A stretch of 45,000 nt of DNA from Tubiluchus corallicola. Taxonomy: Eukaryota > Priapulida > Priapulimorpha > Priapulimorphida > Tubiluchidae. Of the stretch, positions 35,675-45,000 are shown piece by piece. Below the pieces are notes generated by a model, which saw nothing but the letters and a program-made list of their open reading frames with translations, made no database searches and had not been told where the DNA came from. Numbering within the stretch: position 1 is the first letter of the stretch; each line of letters opens with the position of its first letter. The stretch spans positions 1 through 45,000 of the forward strand of contig JAQGDQ010000182.1 in assembly GCA_030141605.1 (NCBI GenBank), written 5' to 3'. The translations under genes and the position numbers were made by a program.

Positions 35675-36512
35675 GCTGCTACTACTACTACCACTACCAC
35701 TACCACTACTACTAATACTAGTACCACCACCACCAAAACCACCAACACCACCAACACCACCACCACCAACTCCACCACCACCGACACCACCACCACCACC
35801 ACCACCACTACCACAACCACCATCACCACCACCACCACCACCACTACTACTAGTACTACTACAATCATATAACATGTAATAACTATAAACAGAAATGTAT
35901 TCTGTTCACTGAAATGTCTCTCGGATAGGTTTCTTTTCTTATATTGCATAAAATCAGGTTTTATTCAAATAAAATAATTATCACAGTACCTTTATTCCAG
36001 TGACTGAAACTTACCCAAAAATGTGCAGTCGCATTAACGTCAAACGTTTTTTGTATAAGGTGATCAGGGGAATCCAATATATCTTTGCCAGTTACAATAC
36101 CAGCATTGTTTATTAGCATTGTTACCCCCCCAACTTCTTCCTGAGTCTTTTTGGCTGCTTTGTAAATCTCTTCTTTCCTGCTAACATCTACGCTGTACGT
36201 ATAAACTTTAGCACCTGTTTTGCGAACTTCTTCGGCTGTTTCTTCATTTGCTTTATTATTAATGTCCCACTGAACTATCGTGCATCCTAGATTTGCTAAT
36301 TTTATGCACAGTAGACGTCCCATGCCACTTCCGGCTCCTGTCACCACAACGATTTCTCCTTCTAGATCCTTGCTTTTCATACTAGCTGGCACAAAAAACA
36401 TGATTATTGCTTTTAAAATTAATAAATGAACTTTGACAAAGACTACGACAGTTTCGACAATGACAGGCCAGATATTAGCCGCCATTTGCTGACAATTGTT
36501 GGTTGTAGGCAT
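32076..36512 (-). CDS. SDR-B: SDR16C-type short-chain dehydrogenase/reductase, tandem paralogue of SDR-A, 5 exons
   Basis: Minus-strand exons: 36512-36015, 34712-34564, 33266-33171, 32670-32545, 32169-32076; GT-AG introns, phases 0,2,2,2; 320 residues. An in-frame TAG lies 15 nt before the ATG. Exons 1-4 have exactly the lengths of those in SDR-A, and key residues share numbering: hydrophobic anchor about 16-42, TGAGSGMG 58-65, Asp83, NNAG 135-138, Asn160, Ser188 (in LASGAG), Tyr201 and Lys205. All catalytic residues are present, so it should be an active NAD(H)-dependent lipid, retinol or steroid dehydrogenase. Residues 51-166 are about 81 percent identical to SDR-A, but the N-terminus and the last exon are much more different (end: [12 protein letters not shown]). 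Intron 1 carries a 250-bp trinucleotide repeat. Substrate unknown. Confidence 0.92.
33457..33478. repeat. (TA)n microsatellite
   Basis: A short alternating TA run in SDR-B intron 2. Confidence 0.85.
35620..35871. repeat. long trinucleotide repeat (GCT/ACT/ACC)n in SDR-B intron 1
   Basis: About 250 bp of trinucleotide repeat moving from GCT through ACT to ACC units, with AAC, TCC and ATC variants. All six frames stay open, giving artificial poly-Leu/Pro, poly-Thr, poly-Val and poly-Gly frames that are not genes. It starts about 145 bp on the 3' side of the exon 1 donor on the minus strand. Confidence 0.95.
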
Positions 36513-39429
36513 GTCTGTTCTCGTCTAAAGCACTCCAGCTGTATTAAAAATCTTTATTTTACCACGGTTTAGTATCAATCACTGCTTTTTCGAAAAGTTT
36601 GCCTAAGGTTGTTATCGATCAGATACGTATAGCAATGTAAACTGCACTACAGAGCCTTTCTGTGCTGAAAAGGGGCAACCTTGACCCAAAGCCTGTGTTT
36701 GTACGAATTATTAAATGCTATGCTCCAGGCACTCATGCCGAACTTCCCACTGATGGCAGTGTATAAAATAAGAGCATGAAGTTTGAATTGCCTAAGTAGA
36801 TGTCACTTCATTTCATTTATTACGTAATCTTACTTAAGAACAAAAATACATATAGTCATCATATAATTAACATATAATTATTGTGAATATGGTTACTAAA
36901 TTTTAAGTTATGATTGACAGTGATCAGACGACGATCAGACGATTTTGCTGGAAGTAAAATATGTTACGTAAAATAATCATTCTTGGGATTTTGACTTATA
37001 GAAATTTGAAGTTACCAAATTTTTATTAGTTGACAATATCTTTCATAGGTGCTTAGATTGTATCACTGTCAGCTGCACTTACATGGTGATAAAGTTTAAC
37101 ATCATCAGCGTAAAGCTTAACAGATGCACAATTTACAATAGTAGGAAAAATATTGTAGCTTCTTAATGAACTTCTCACCAGTCCCATCAATGAAATTGGG
37201 ATAACAGATTGGAAGAGGTAAAAATTATTAAATTAATATCGACTACATGATGATTAATTTGATATTAAATAAAGAATAACATTTGTTCGAGATTTAAACT
37301 AGGCAATGTTTTTACGTGCCATTGTGTCGGAGAAGCGAACCTTATAATCAGGGTTTGTGCTCGATTCAAAGAAGAGAAAATCTTTACTTTTCAATATCTC
37401 AGATCTTTAGAGTTATATGCTAAACTTTTACTGTTAACTTATTGTTTTTTCCAGAAACTGCGAAAAAATCTTAAAATCATTTAACCATGAACTAGGTCTA
37501 TTTGAACATTCGGAAGCAATATTGCTGTTACATCACTAATTTGTCAATGTAGTTATCAGAACGATAATTACTGCTGTAATAACCGGATCCCTTTAATACT
37601 AGTAATAAACAGCAAATTATTACAGAGAACATTTTTCCAGGCGTTGGTAGGATAGTCTCTCTGCTAGAATAGTAACTCCATCCTGCACTGCCTTCTACTG
37701 GCAGAATTTGTTATCAGGTTCAGAATATATTTGAAGAATGAAGATCAACAGCCATTATTAGCTGTTCCAGTGTCCTTTCTTGACGACACCAAGTTTAAGA
37801 ATTATTTGTTTCTACGACAAGGCGGGTCCCATGGGACACAGTTATTATTATGGCCGCAATACAACAAATTCAGTGGTTTGAAATAAAGAAAAATGTTTAC
37901 AAAAAAAAATCGGGGGTCTGCGAAGCTATTGATGAAGCGAATTTCTCATGGGCCATTTTAAGAAAAACTCGTCATTTACTATTGTTGTACGTACCTATTA
38001 TTTTTGTAGTACAAAATTACCGTTGTATCTACACGTTTTTTTATTATTATAACGTAAGCTTGAGCTTTATGAAAGAAATGAGACAAGTCCAGAGAAAATC
38101 AAGCTGAGTAGGTCCTCTCTGCAGTAAAACGCAAGACAAAAACAAGAGAAGACAGAAAAGTATCATTTATAATCTTTAACAGTTTGATAAAAATTGAACA
38201 TTCAAAATGCTGAAAAATATCCGCTTGTGTGTAAACACTGTAAAACTCCAATTTGTTAGAGTGCTAAGCTAGCATATATATACATTATGTAAACTATATA
38301 TATAGCACCATGCAGCGTATTAATACCAAAGAATTATTAATTGCATAATGCATGCGTTAGAGTTTTAGCATTATGCACGTACTATAATTATTTTTTTCAC
38401 TTTAATTTCAGTACATAGAAAGTATCATAGAGCAGTAAAATGACTTTAGTCAAGTAAAGTAACAGGACTAAGATCACTGTTTAAAAATGCTACTAAAGAC
38501 ATAAAATAAATGCTTTCAAAAAGGAGAAAGGATTAGTAAGCTAAATATTTAAAAAAGGGCTAGTAAGTGCAAATTTTTAATAGGCAAAAATATTTGAAGT
38601 TAAAATGACATCAGTGTTAAAAATAAAATTGCGCATGACTTCAAAGCTTAATTTAAAACCCGTTGGCGAAGGCTAAAATATATTTTACATAAAATCACTT
38701 TAAAATGATTAGGCCTACAGACATTCTCTGCACATATTCTTATATGCTGTGGTATGCCTCTACAGTAAGCAAAGAATTTCGCCAATGCAAAATAGCAGGC
38801 CGTTTTTGATTTTCTAATATTACCAACATGAAAACTGGTCTAGAGTTTATGAACAGGAAAGATATGAACAAGAAATTTTAAATAGAACACGCTTGACATA
38901 AACCAACAGAGCAAAAACTAGAACTTTTGCAAAAAATATAAAACAAGCGTAATTAAAATAGACGTAGTATAGTACAAGCGTGTGGCTCATAAGTTTGTTT
39001 AAATTTGGCCTGTCTGGGAATTAGCGGAAAACGAATAATGGGAAAATGCACATTCATTAATCTAAATTATGCTAAATTATTATGTGATTGAAACTGCTTT
39101 TATTCAGCGCTATTATTTTTCATTAGTGAATTTAGCTAGGCGTCTGGAAAACAAATGACTGCATTTTACAAATAAATTCACACTTTTCCTGATTATGACA
39201 CACGATATTCGCGGTATACTGTGTGTTTATAATATCTATTTCAGCGTAATATACATGTCATATAAAAGTACATATAGGCCAGATTAAAAAAATATACAGT
39301 AACTATAATAAAATTAATGCCTAAATTGAAAAATATAATTAAATTTGAACTATATTTGTAATTAACTGTTGACAGGTGTCTTTCGCTTTAAGGAAATGGA
39401 CAAAAATAGGAGATTATTAGACTAAGATT
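36513..39429. other. upstream region of SDR-B and gene-free stretch
   Basis: The first few hundred bases should hold the SDR-B promoter; no core element was recognised. The remainder is AT-rich. An 85-codon frame at 37850-38107 looks like no known protein and shows no splice-linked partner. Confidence 0.45.
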
Positions 39430-39996
39430 CAGCGTACGATTAGATTATTATAACAGTCTAATTCTTGGAATTCCCAATTGTGAAATTAAAATAGTTCAGC
39501 TCATTAAAATTTCGCAGCGAGATGCATTAGAAAAACAAAGAAGTGTAATGGTACTATTCCAATTTTTCGGCAGTTACATATATGGGCTTCTCCTAAAGCA
39601 ACGAACTAAATTCAAACTTTTTGTATTACTTATAAAAAATTACACAATATGGCGCTCGTCTACTTAGAGAACTACTGACAAGGCATATACAATATATAGC
39701 ACTCATTGTCTTCGTTTCAATACGTCAGGTTCAATCAACCTGGAACAACCAATTAGCAATACTGTTTACTATAAAGTATAGAGACAGAGCTTTTTGGAAC
39801 AATTTACCAACTTTTATCAATTTGACACAAGTTTTTTTAAACTTCTATGATTATAATGGCTTTAAAATTTCAAATTTAAATGTATTAGTATTTTATCATT
39901 TTAAAATTTTACTGTCATATGTAGGCCTTATGGGTTGAGATGTTTTAACCATGTAGTGCGTTTGATAAGAATGAATTGTTGTTGTTGTTATTATTA

Positions 39997-40043
<47 letters not shown>

Positions 40044-40074
40044 TAATTAATTAATTAATTAATTAATTAATTAA
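39430..40074 (+). mobile_element. LINE 3' end with microsatellite tail
   Basis: From 39437 the frame reads RLDYYNSLILGIP, the conserved block near the end of CR1/L2/Jockey-type reverse transcriptases. It continues with LLLKQRTKFKLFVLL and, after a frameshift, LHNMALVYLENY. DRAFWNNLPTFINL at 39783-39824 is the usual motif just before the end of the protein. Simple repeats TTG/TTA then AATT (39977-40074) follow, as expected for LINEs that end in short tandem repeats. Stops and frameshifts make it inactive. Confidence 0.75.
39977..40074. repeat. (TTG)n-(TTA)n-(AATT)n compound microsatellite
   Basis: TTG units, then about 17 TTA units, then about ten AATT units. It is adjacent to and probably derived from the LINE tail. 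Confidence 0.95.
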
Positions 40075-41760
40075 GGTGCGAGAAACCGCCTGCAGCTCAC
40101 TATCTCACTATAAAAATAGTCCTATGTCGACAGGGTTCTTAAATAGAGTTTACGAAATAACGCAAAGAACTTCAACGAATAATAGTTGATTAACTGATTT
40201 ACTGCAAACTTTATAACCTTTATTGTTAATTTAACTAAACTCGAGACAGAAGCATTAACATGTACTACAAGCAGGGGAATGCACTTTGCTTTTTTGCCTT
40301 TAGTGCCATTAAATTAATTTCTCACCAGTTTATCCCAATGCACAGATAAATGTTAAGTAATACAGCAATGGTTTAAGAAGTTAATAATAAATGCTGGAAA
40401 ACCCAAGTCAGTAGACTTACAATATCAGACTAAAGTATCAAAAACTTTGCTTGCTTTACTCAGATAAATAAAACCAGATTCATCTTTGTTTGCAATGAGA
40501 AAACACTAATAGATGCAAATTTACATCTTTGTATATTTTTTGTGTCCAAACTGAAAATCAATAGACTAGATACAAACGAAAGAACCGCATTTGATTTTAG
40601 TCACTTGTTTCAGAATTTTCCAAGAAACATTGCATAAAACAGTGGCAATGTCACGATTTTTTATCACAAGAACTATTACAATTTTAAAAAGTTGCCGCTA
40701 CGTACCATTTTCTAAACGAATTAGCTTTAATAAGACTACTTATTTATTTAAACGATTTTAAACCTGCTATTTGCGATAATAAAATAGTGAAACCAAATTG
40801 AAATAAACTCAAACAGTTAGCCAAAAAGTTCAAAATTACTTAAATTTATTACAATGAAATATTGAAAAAACAAACACGCAGGAATGTGTGGAATTGAACT
40901 AAGTGCCTTTAGAAATGCAAGCCCAACCAGCTAGATTATTTCTACTCGGTTTTAAAAGGCAACGGCACATTTCTAGTGAATCATGTATCTCATGTGACGT
41001 ATAATCCGATTACAATCATAGCATATGAACCCCAACAAGGATCACATCTCGCTAATCTCTTTCTTGAAAAGTCGGCAGTAACAAGATTGCCGAATCTGAT
41101 GAGTGTAGCTTTAAAGTCGTTCTTGAAGAAAATGGCTTCCTTGGTTCGGAGATAAACGTTTGTCAGTTGAGTCTTTAGAGACAAACATGGTCGCAATCAG
41201 CAGTAAATCAGTTCTGATAAAAACAGCCCTTAGAAATTGTGTTAATATACGAGTCAAAGCCTCGAGGTTTTGGACCCTGGCGACATTTTGTGCAAGAATC
41301 AATATTTCACAAGAGAAAAGTGAGAAAAGTGATAGAAACTTGTAAATAAAACTAATGTCTTTGATGAACAAAAATGAATATACAAGCATAAGACTACTGT
41401 CTTCGTAATAGTCGCAATAATCGTCATCACCATTGTCGCCAACGTCGTGATTGCTATCATTGTCCCCATCATAATTATTGTCATCATCCCTGTCAGTATC
41501 ACGGGCCTTCTTATTATTGCCCTTTTCTTCGTTGTGTCAACAGTGGCAGAAGTGATAACCGCATCCATCATCATCTTTGACAACAATGTTACGTCACTAT
41601 CAACATCACTAGGATCATTACCGTCAGTGTCACCATTTGCCATTGGTGTCGTTATCGTCATTCTTGTTGTTGTTGTAATTGTTGATGACGAGAATGGGTT
41701 GACGACAATTGCGATACTATTTCTTTCAGCGACTTTATCACAGTCGTTGTTGTGAAACTC
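40075..41760. other. gene-free stretch
   Basis: AT-rich, no recognised gene. On the minus strand at about 40943-40885, TAGCTGGTTGG and AGTTCAATTCC resemble pol III A and B boxes only 33 nt apart, a possible eroded tRNA-derived relic. Positions 41400-41760 are degenerate ATC/GTC-rich simple sequence that yields Ile/Val-rich spurious frames on both strands. Confidence 0.4.
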
Positions 41761-41767
41761 GGTGACA

Positions 41768-41876
41768 ATGATGATGATAATGATGATATGATGATGATGA
41801 TGATGATGTGATGATTATAGTGACGATAATGACGACGACGACGACGATGATGGTGATGATGATGGTGATGACGATG
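41768..41876. repeat. (GAT)n/(GAC)n repeat, imperfect
   Basis: ATGATG and GACGAC arrays with interruptions; the source of a spurious His/Arg-rich minus-strand frame. Confidence 0.9.
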
Positions 41877-42043
41877 AAATGACAATTAACATTGTTGTTT
41901 GTTCATTTTGCCTTTGCCGTACTGTAAGTATTGCACTATGATTGCACAGTATTGCATTTTTATCGTTTTTGTGCAAGTATTTTTATGGAAAAATCTGAAA
42001 TCCGATAAAGTTGTTCAACCAACTAATCAGTTAATCAAGCAAC

Positions 42044-42194
42044 CAGTCAGTCAGCGAGTCAGTCAGTAAGTCAGTGAGCCAGTCAGTCAGTGAGTCAGTC
42101 AGTCAGTGAGTCAATCAGTCAGTCAGTCAGTCAGTCAGTCAGTCAGTCAGTCAGTCAGTCAGTCAGTCAGTCAGTCAATCACTCAATCAATCAA
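42044..42194. repeat. (CAGT)n tetranucleotide repeat
   Basis: About 150 bp of CAGT units. The central part from about 42113 to 42176 is nearly perfect and the edges carry GAGT and AATC variants. Confidence 0.95.
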
Positions 42195-42199
42195 TATAC

Positions 42200-42257
42200 C
42201 AACCAACCAACCAACCAACCAACCAACCAGCCAACCAATAAACTAACCAATAAATGT
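42200..42257. repeat. (CCAA)n tetranucleotide repeat
   Basis: Directly follows the CAGT array; eight or more CCAA units, then AATAAACTAACC variants. Confidence 0.95.
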
Positions 42258-42299
42258 TTTTTGTACAGATTATGTGGCTTTTTGTTAATAAAGTGATTA

Positions 42300-44950
42300 A
42301 CTAGTTGATGATTTCAACCTGACTCTTAAATGCACACTGCGTGCGCATGATCCTCGTTTATATTAGAGTCTGGAAGTCACTCATTCATTTCTCCCTATAT
42401 AGACGGTGCATCATCATTACACTTAATATTGCTATTATGGCGATGATTCATTAATTATAGCCAAGCTGAAACTGTCACACGTTCCACTATTATTAATAAC
42501 AATGATCTTTCTATATCTCGTCTGCCTCCGTGCCTTGCATCAACTCAGGCGAGAAGGCTGAGAGCAGTTGCAATTGTATGGTGGAGTTGCAAGCTATTTC
42601 GGCTGCTGAGTGGTAATTGGTAAGTACAATTATTGGGTTTACTTCGACGTTTTTTTCGTGATATGGAGGCCACACCTCTAAAATTGAAGCTGTCTCTTTG
42701 TAGACAGTTTTTATCTTGCGCTTGAGTGAGAAATCCACAGGGCGTCTTTTCCCAGAGGGGTTCGAGTGAGAACACGGAAAAATAACGCACAGCCAGTATA
42801 TTCGATGGGAATTTGAAAATTTTCTGTTGAGGAATTATATGCCTGTTGCAGTTAAGGATTGGGTTCCTCATACGTAGTGTGAATGGTTTTAAAGCACCGG
42901 TTTTAAAGCATTGATGTTGCTACATTAGGGTAATAAAATATCAATAACTTAACTTATTTGATTTTAATATTTTTACATACATGTTATGTATTTCTGCATC
43001 ATTACTTTGCTGTAGTGTTTTTCCATGTATAGTGCAGCTATACTAAATGTTTAGCCTTCAATTTTGCTGCAGTGTGATTAGTCCATCATTTCGAAAGGAA
43101 AATGTAAGTTAAGAAATGCTAAGGTTCCCTTTACCAGCTCAATTTCTTTTATACCATTATCCTGTTTTTAGGTACTTTAACGTTTAAATATTTATTTCTG
43201 CATATTACATATTATTATTGCTGCTTTGTTGCTACTTAGTTTGCTATTTTGCTTTGTAGCGCTGTCCATTTTGAAATTTTCTGTTTTGCGAAATATTTTT
43301 CGACATTTGATTTTTTAATCCTTATTTCCTGTTTTGAGTTAATTTTAAACAATCAAAACAAAACAGTACGTATCATTGCACATGGCACTTTTATGCTAAT
43401 TACTGTACTCAGGTTTATTGTTTTATTTTTCACATTTCACTGATATCTTAAACTAGTTGCTCGCGATTTCAAAACAACTTTTTCAAATTTTCATAATATT
43501 ATTTGAAAATATATTAAACTTGGTTCATGTGTCGATGCACGATCAACACATTTATCTGGGAATTCCAAATAAAAAAGTCGCATTTTTAACATCAAATTAC
43601 TTGTCAAACATATTTTTATGAAGCGTGAGAAGACACGCTAAGGTCTCTGAAAGCATTAAATTAAAATGTCACTTTTAAGAAATTGCCTGATTATCATTTC
43701 ACACAAAAAGTTTATCGCGAATTAGTGCATTTTACAAAAAAGAGAAAAACTGCTGTACAGCATTCGACTTAAGAAAAATCTAGAAATTTTTAAGTAAAAT
43801 GAGAATTCTTGACGGATGGAAAAATTGCTCGTACCTTCAAAAGCTGTTACAAAAAGCATCGCGAATTACTCACAATTGGTTGCCGATGAACGGTTTCAGA
43901 AAAAGAAAAAAAAGTAGAATCCTAATGAAATTTAATGGAAATTTGTGCGTAAAAATCTCAATTATACAACTGTGTAGTCGCCGTTAGTGTTGGAGAAGAA
44001 AAAGTTAAGAAGAAGAAGAAGCTCTCGAAGAAGTTGTGTTCTCTGCTTGTGAATGGTTTACAGGAGGATGAAAGCCCATGCGAATGAGGCTAAGACATCT
44101 ATGCCAGTTTATCGTCTTTTCAGATTACCCCCGATAAGAAACTAGATACCAGCCCTACCGCCAGCCAGTCATTTTACTGGCCTTTATCGTTCAGTGATGG
44201 ATTGCTACTCAATCGTACGCCGTACTGAATAAAAAATAGCAAACATTTATCAATGAAGTTCTAATTGGCATTGGCGCATGTGATTATTTCTTTTTGCTTC
44301 ATTTCTTTCTGTTGACAATGCGTTAGGTTGACCGTCAGCCAATGCCGTCAGACGTGTTGAAGCTGCAGCCATCTAGCGGCAAAAATCTGGATTCTTCGCG
44401 CTACTTTCATTTGCAAGCGCGAGTAATTACTTGCAATTTTACACGACCACTTAGAGAGTGAACAAATTTTTTAAGGGCACAGTCGACCAAACAGTCTAGC
44501 CAGAGCCTACGTATTGTTACGCCATTGTGATGAAAATCTAATGGCATTTGCTGTGGTTACATTTGCTTCAGCACTAACTGAACTAATTAAGGAAAATTGC
44601 GCTTCGATTTTTCGGTGCCAGTGTTAAGGGACGTATTCACGTTTTGTGGTGCTAAGTGCTATATTGGTCACACTTTGTCCGGTTGCTTAATAATTCGCAA
44701 CGTGCCGTATTAGGCGTTATTCATCAGGTTCAGACTCGTGTTGAGTGCTTTCATGGATTGTACCATTGTCGCACCTGATGCAATATTGACCGCTACTTCG
44801 ATTAATAGGCGTCAAACAGTGTCCACTGATTTACTTTATCAAACTTTAATCATGCACGCACACTTGTTGTTGACAAGACTCCAATGATTTGCATGAACAA
44901 ACCATGAAACACGTACCCAGTGTAGTAATACAGGGAAACCGTGTGCTGTC
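42300..44950. other. gene-free stretch
   Basis: No recognised coding sequence. Open frames at 42511-42871 (minus) and 43799-43987 (plus) resemble nothing known. Sequence after about 44.0 kb is somewhat more GC-rich and may approach the next gene, but no exon could be supported. Confidence 0.45.
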
Positions 44951-44953
44951 CTC

Positions 44954-45000
44954 TAACTTGGTGGTAGAGAAAACGCCTCCCACCTTCGTCCTAGACGCGA
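44954..45000 (+). repeat. possible tRNA-like or SINE head cut by the window end
   Basis: TAACTTGGTGG (44954-44964) then TAGAGAAAACGCCTCCCACC resembles the A box and anticodon arm of a tRNA or tRNA-derived SINE. A B box would be expected to begin near 44998, at the window edge, so this cannot be confirmed here. Confidence 0.35.

Noticed and set aside
35494-35949. Long overlapping open frames on both strands (poly-Val, poly-Leu/Pro, poly-Thr, poly-Gly/Ser)
   Set aside because: They are translations of one trinucleotide repeat and lie inside SDR-B intron 1.
41299-41755. Ile/Val-rich and Thr/Met-rich open frames on opposite strands
   Set aside because: They come from degenerate ATC/GTC simple sequence and show no protein-like conservation.
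42044-42257. Regular short repeats that could be mistaken for a CRISPR array
   Set aside because: The units are tetranucleotides without unique spacers, in an animal genome.
37685-44385. CTCF-like words, for example CCAGTAGAAGGCAG (minus strand near 37690) and CCGCTAGATGGC (minus strand near 44380), with similar ones near 10005, 25165 and 25655
   Set aside because: Each has one or two mismatches to the core. A rough count suggests two or three single-mismatch hits by chance in 45 kb on both strands, so they are not significant without binding data.
44366-44394. Possible third SDR last exon, because CAGATTTTTGCC on the minus strand resembles the start of SDR-A exon 5
   Set aside because: The downstream translation does not continue with the SDR16C ending, and no other SDR exon lies nearby.

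Overview
The window is nuclear DNA of an animal, most likely an invertebrate. It is AT-rich, its genes are split by GT-AG introns of about 0.3-3 kb, and it holds metazoan protein families (CNOT10, SDR16C-type dehydrogenases), several classes of transposon relic and many microsatellites. The species cannot be named from the sequence. There are no bacterial operons, CRISPR arrays, rRNA genes or intact tRNA genes.

Layout. Positions 0.7-2.9 kb hold a decayed Ty3/Gypsy-like retrotransposon. Positions 3.8-18.1 kb (+) carry a complete 14-exon gene for CNOT10, a TPR subunit of the CCR4-NOT mRNA deadenylation complex; splicing predicts 685 residues. Its introns hold two LINE fragments, a pogo-like MITE, a tRNA-derived SINE and a hAT-like element with a probable nested insertion. 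Positions 19.9-20.5 kb (+) carry an intronless single-domain rhodanese gene. On the minus strand, two tandem five-exon genes, SDR-A (30.27-23.40 kb) and SDR-B (36.51-32.08 kb), encode membrane-anchored short-chain dehydrogenases of the SDR16C (retinol/17-beta-hydroxysteroid dehydrogenase) type. Their first four exons have the same lengths (498/149/96/126 nt) and phases, so they arose by tandem duplication. A 0.75-kb terminal-inverted-repeat transposon relic lies between them. From 36.6 kb to the end no gene was recognised; this part holds a LINE 3' end with a microsatellite tail, long simple repeats and tRNA-like relics.

The three gene types have separate roles: mRNA decay, sulfur/rhodanese chemistry, and lipid or retinoid oxidoreduction. 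Nothing suggests they form one pathway. All four predicted starts have an in-frame stop shortly upstream, and all predicted junctions keep frame. The most notable items are the dehydrogenase pair, whose core is far more conserved than its ends, and the 31.2-32.0 kb element, which has clustered subterminal repeats and a broken zinc-finger-like reading frame.
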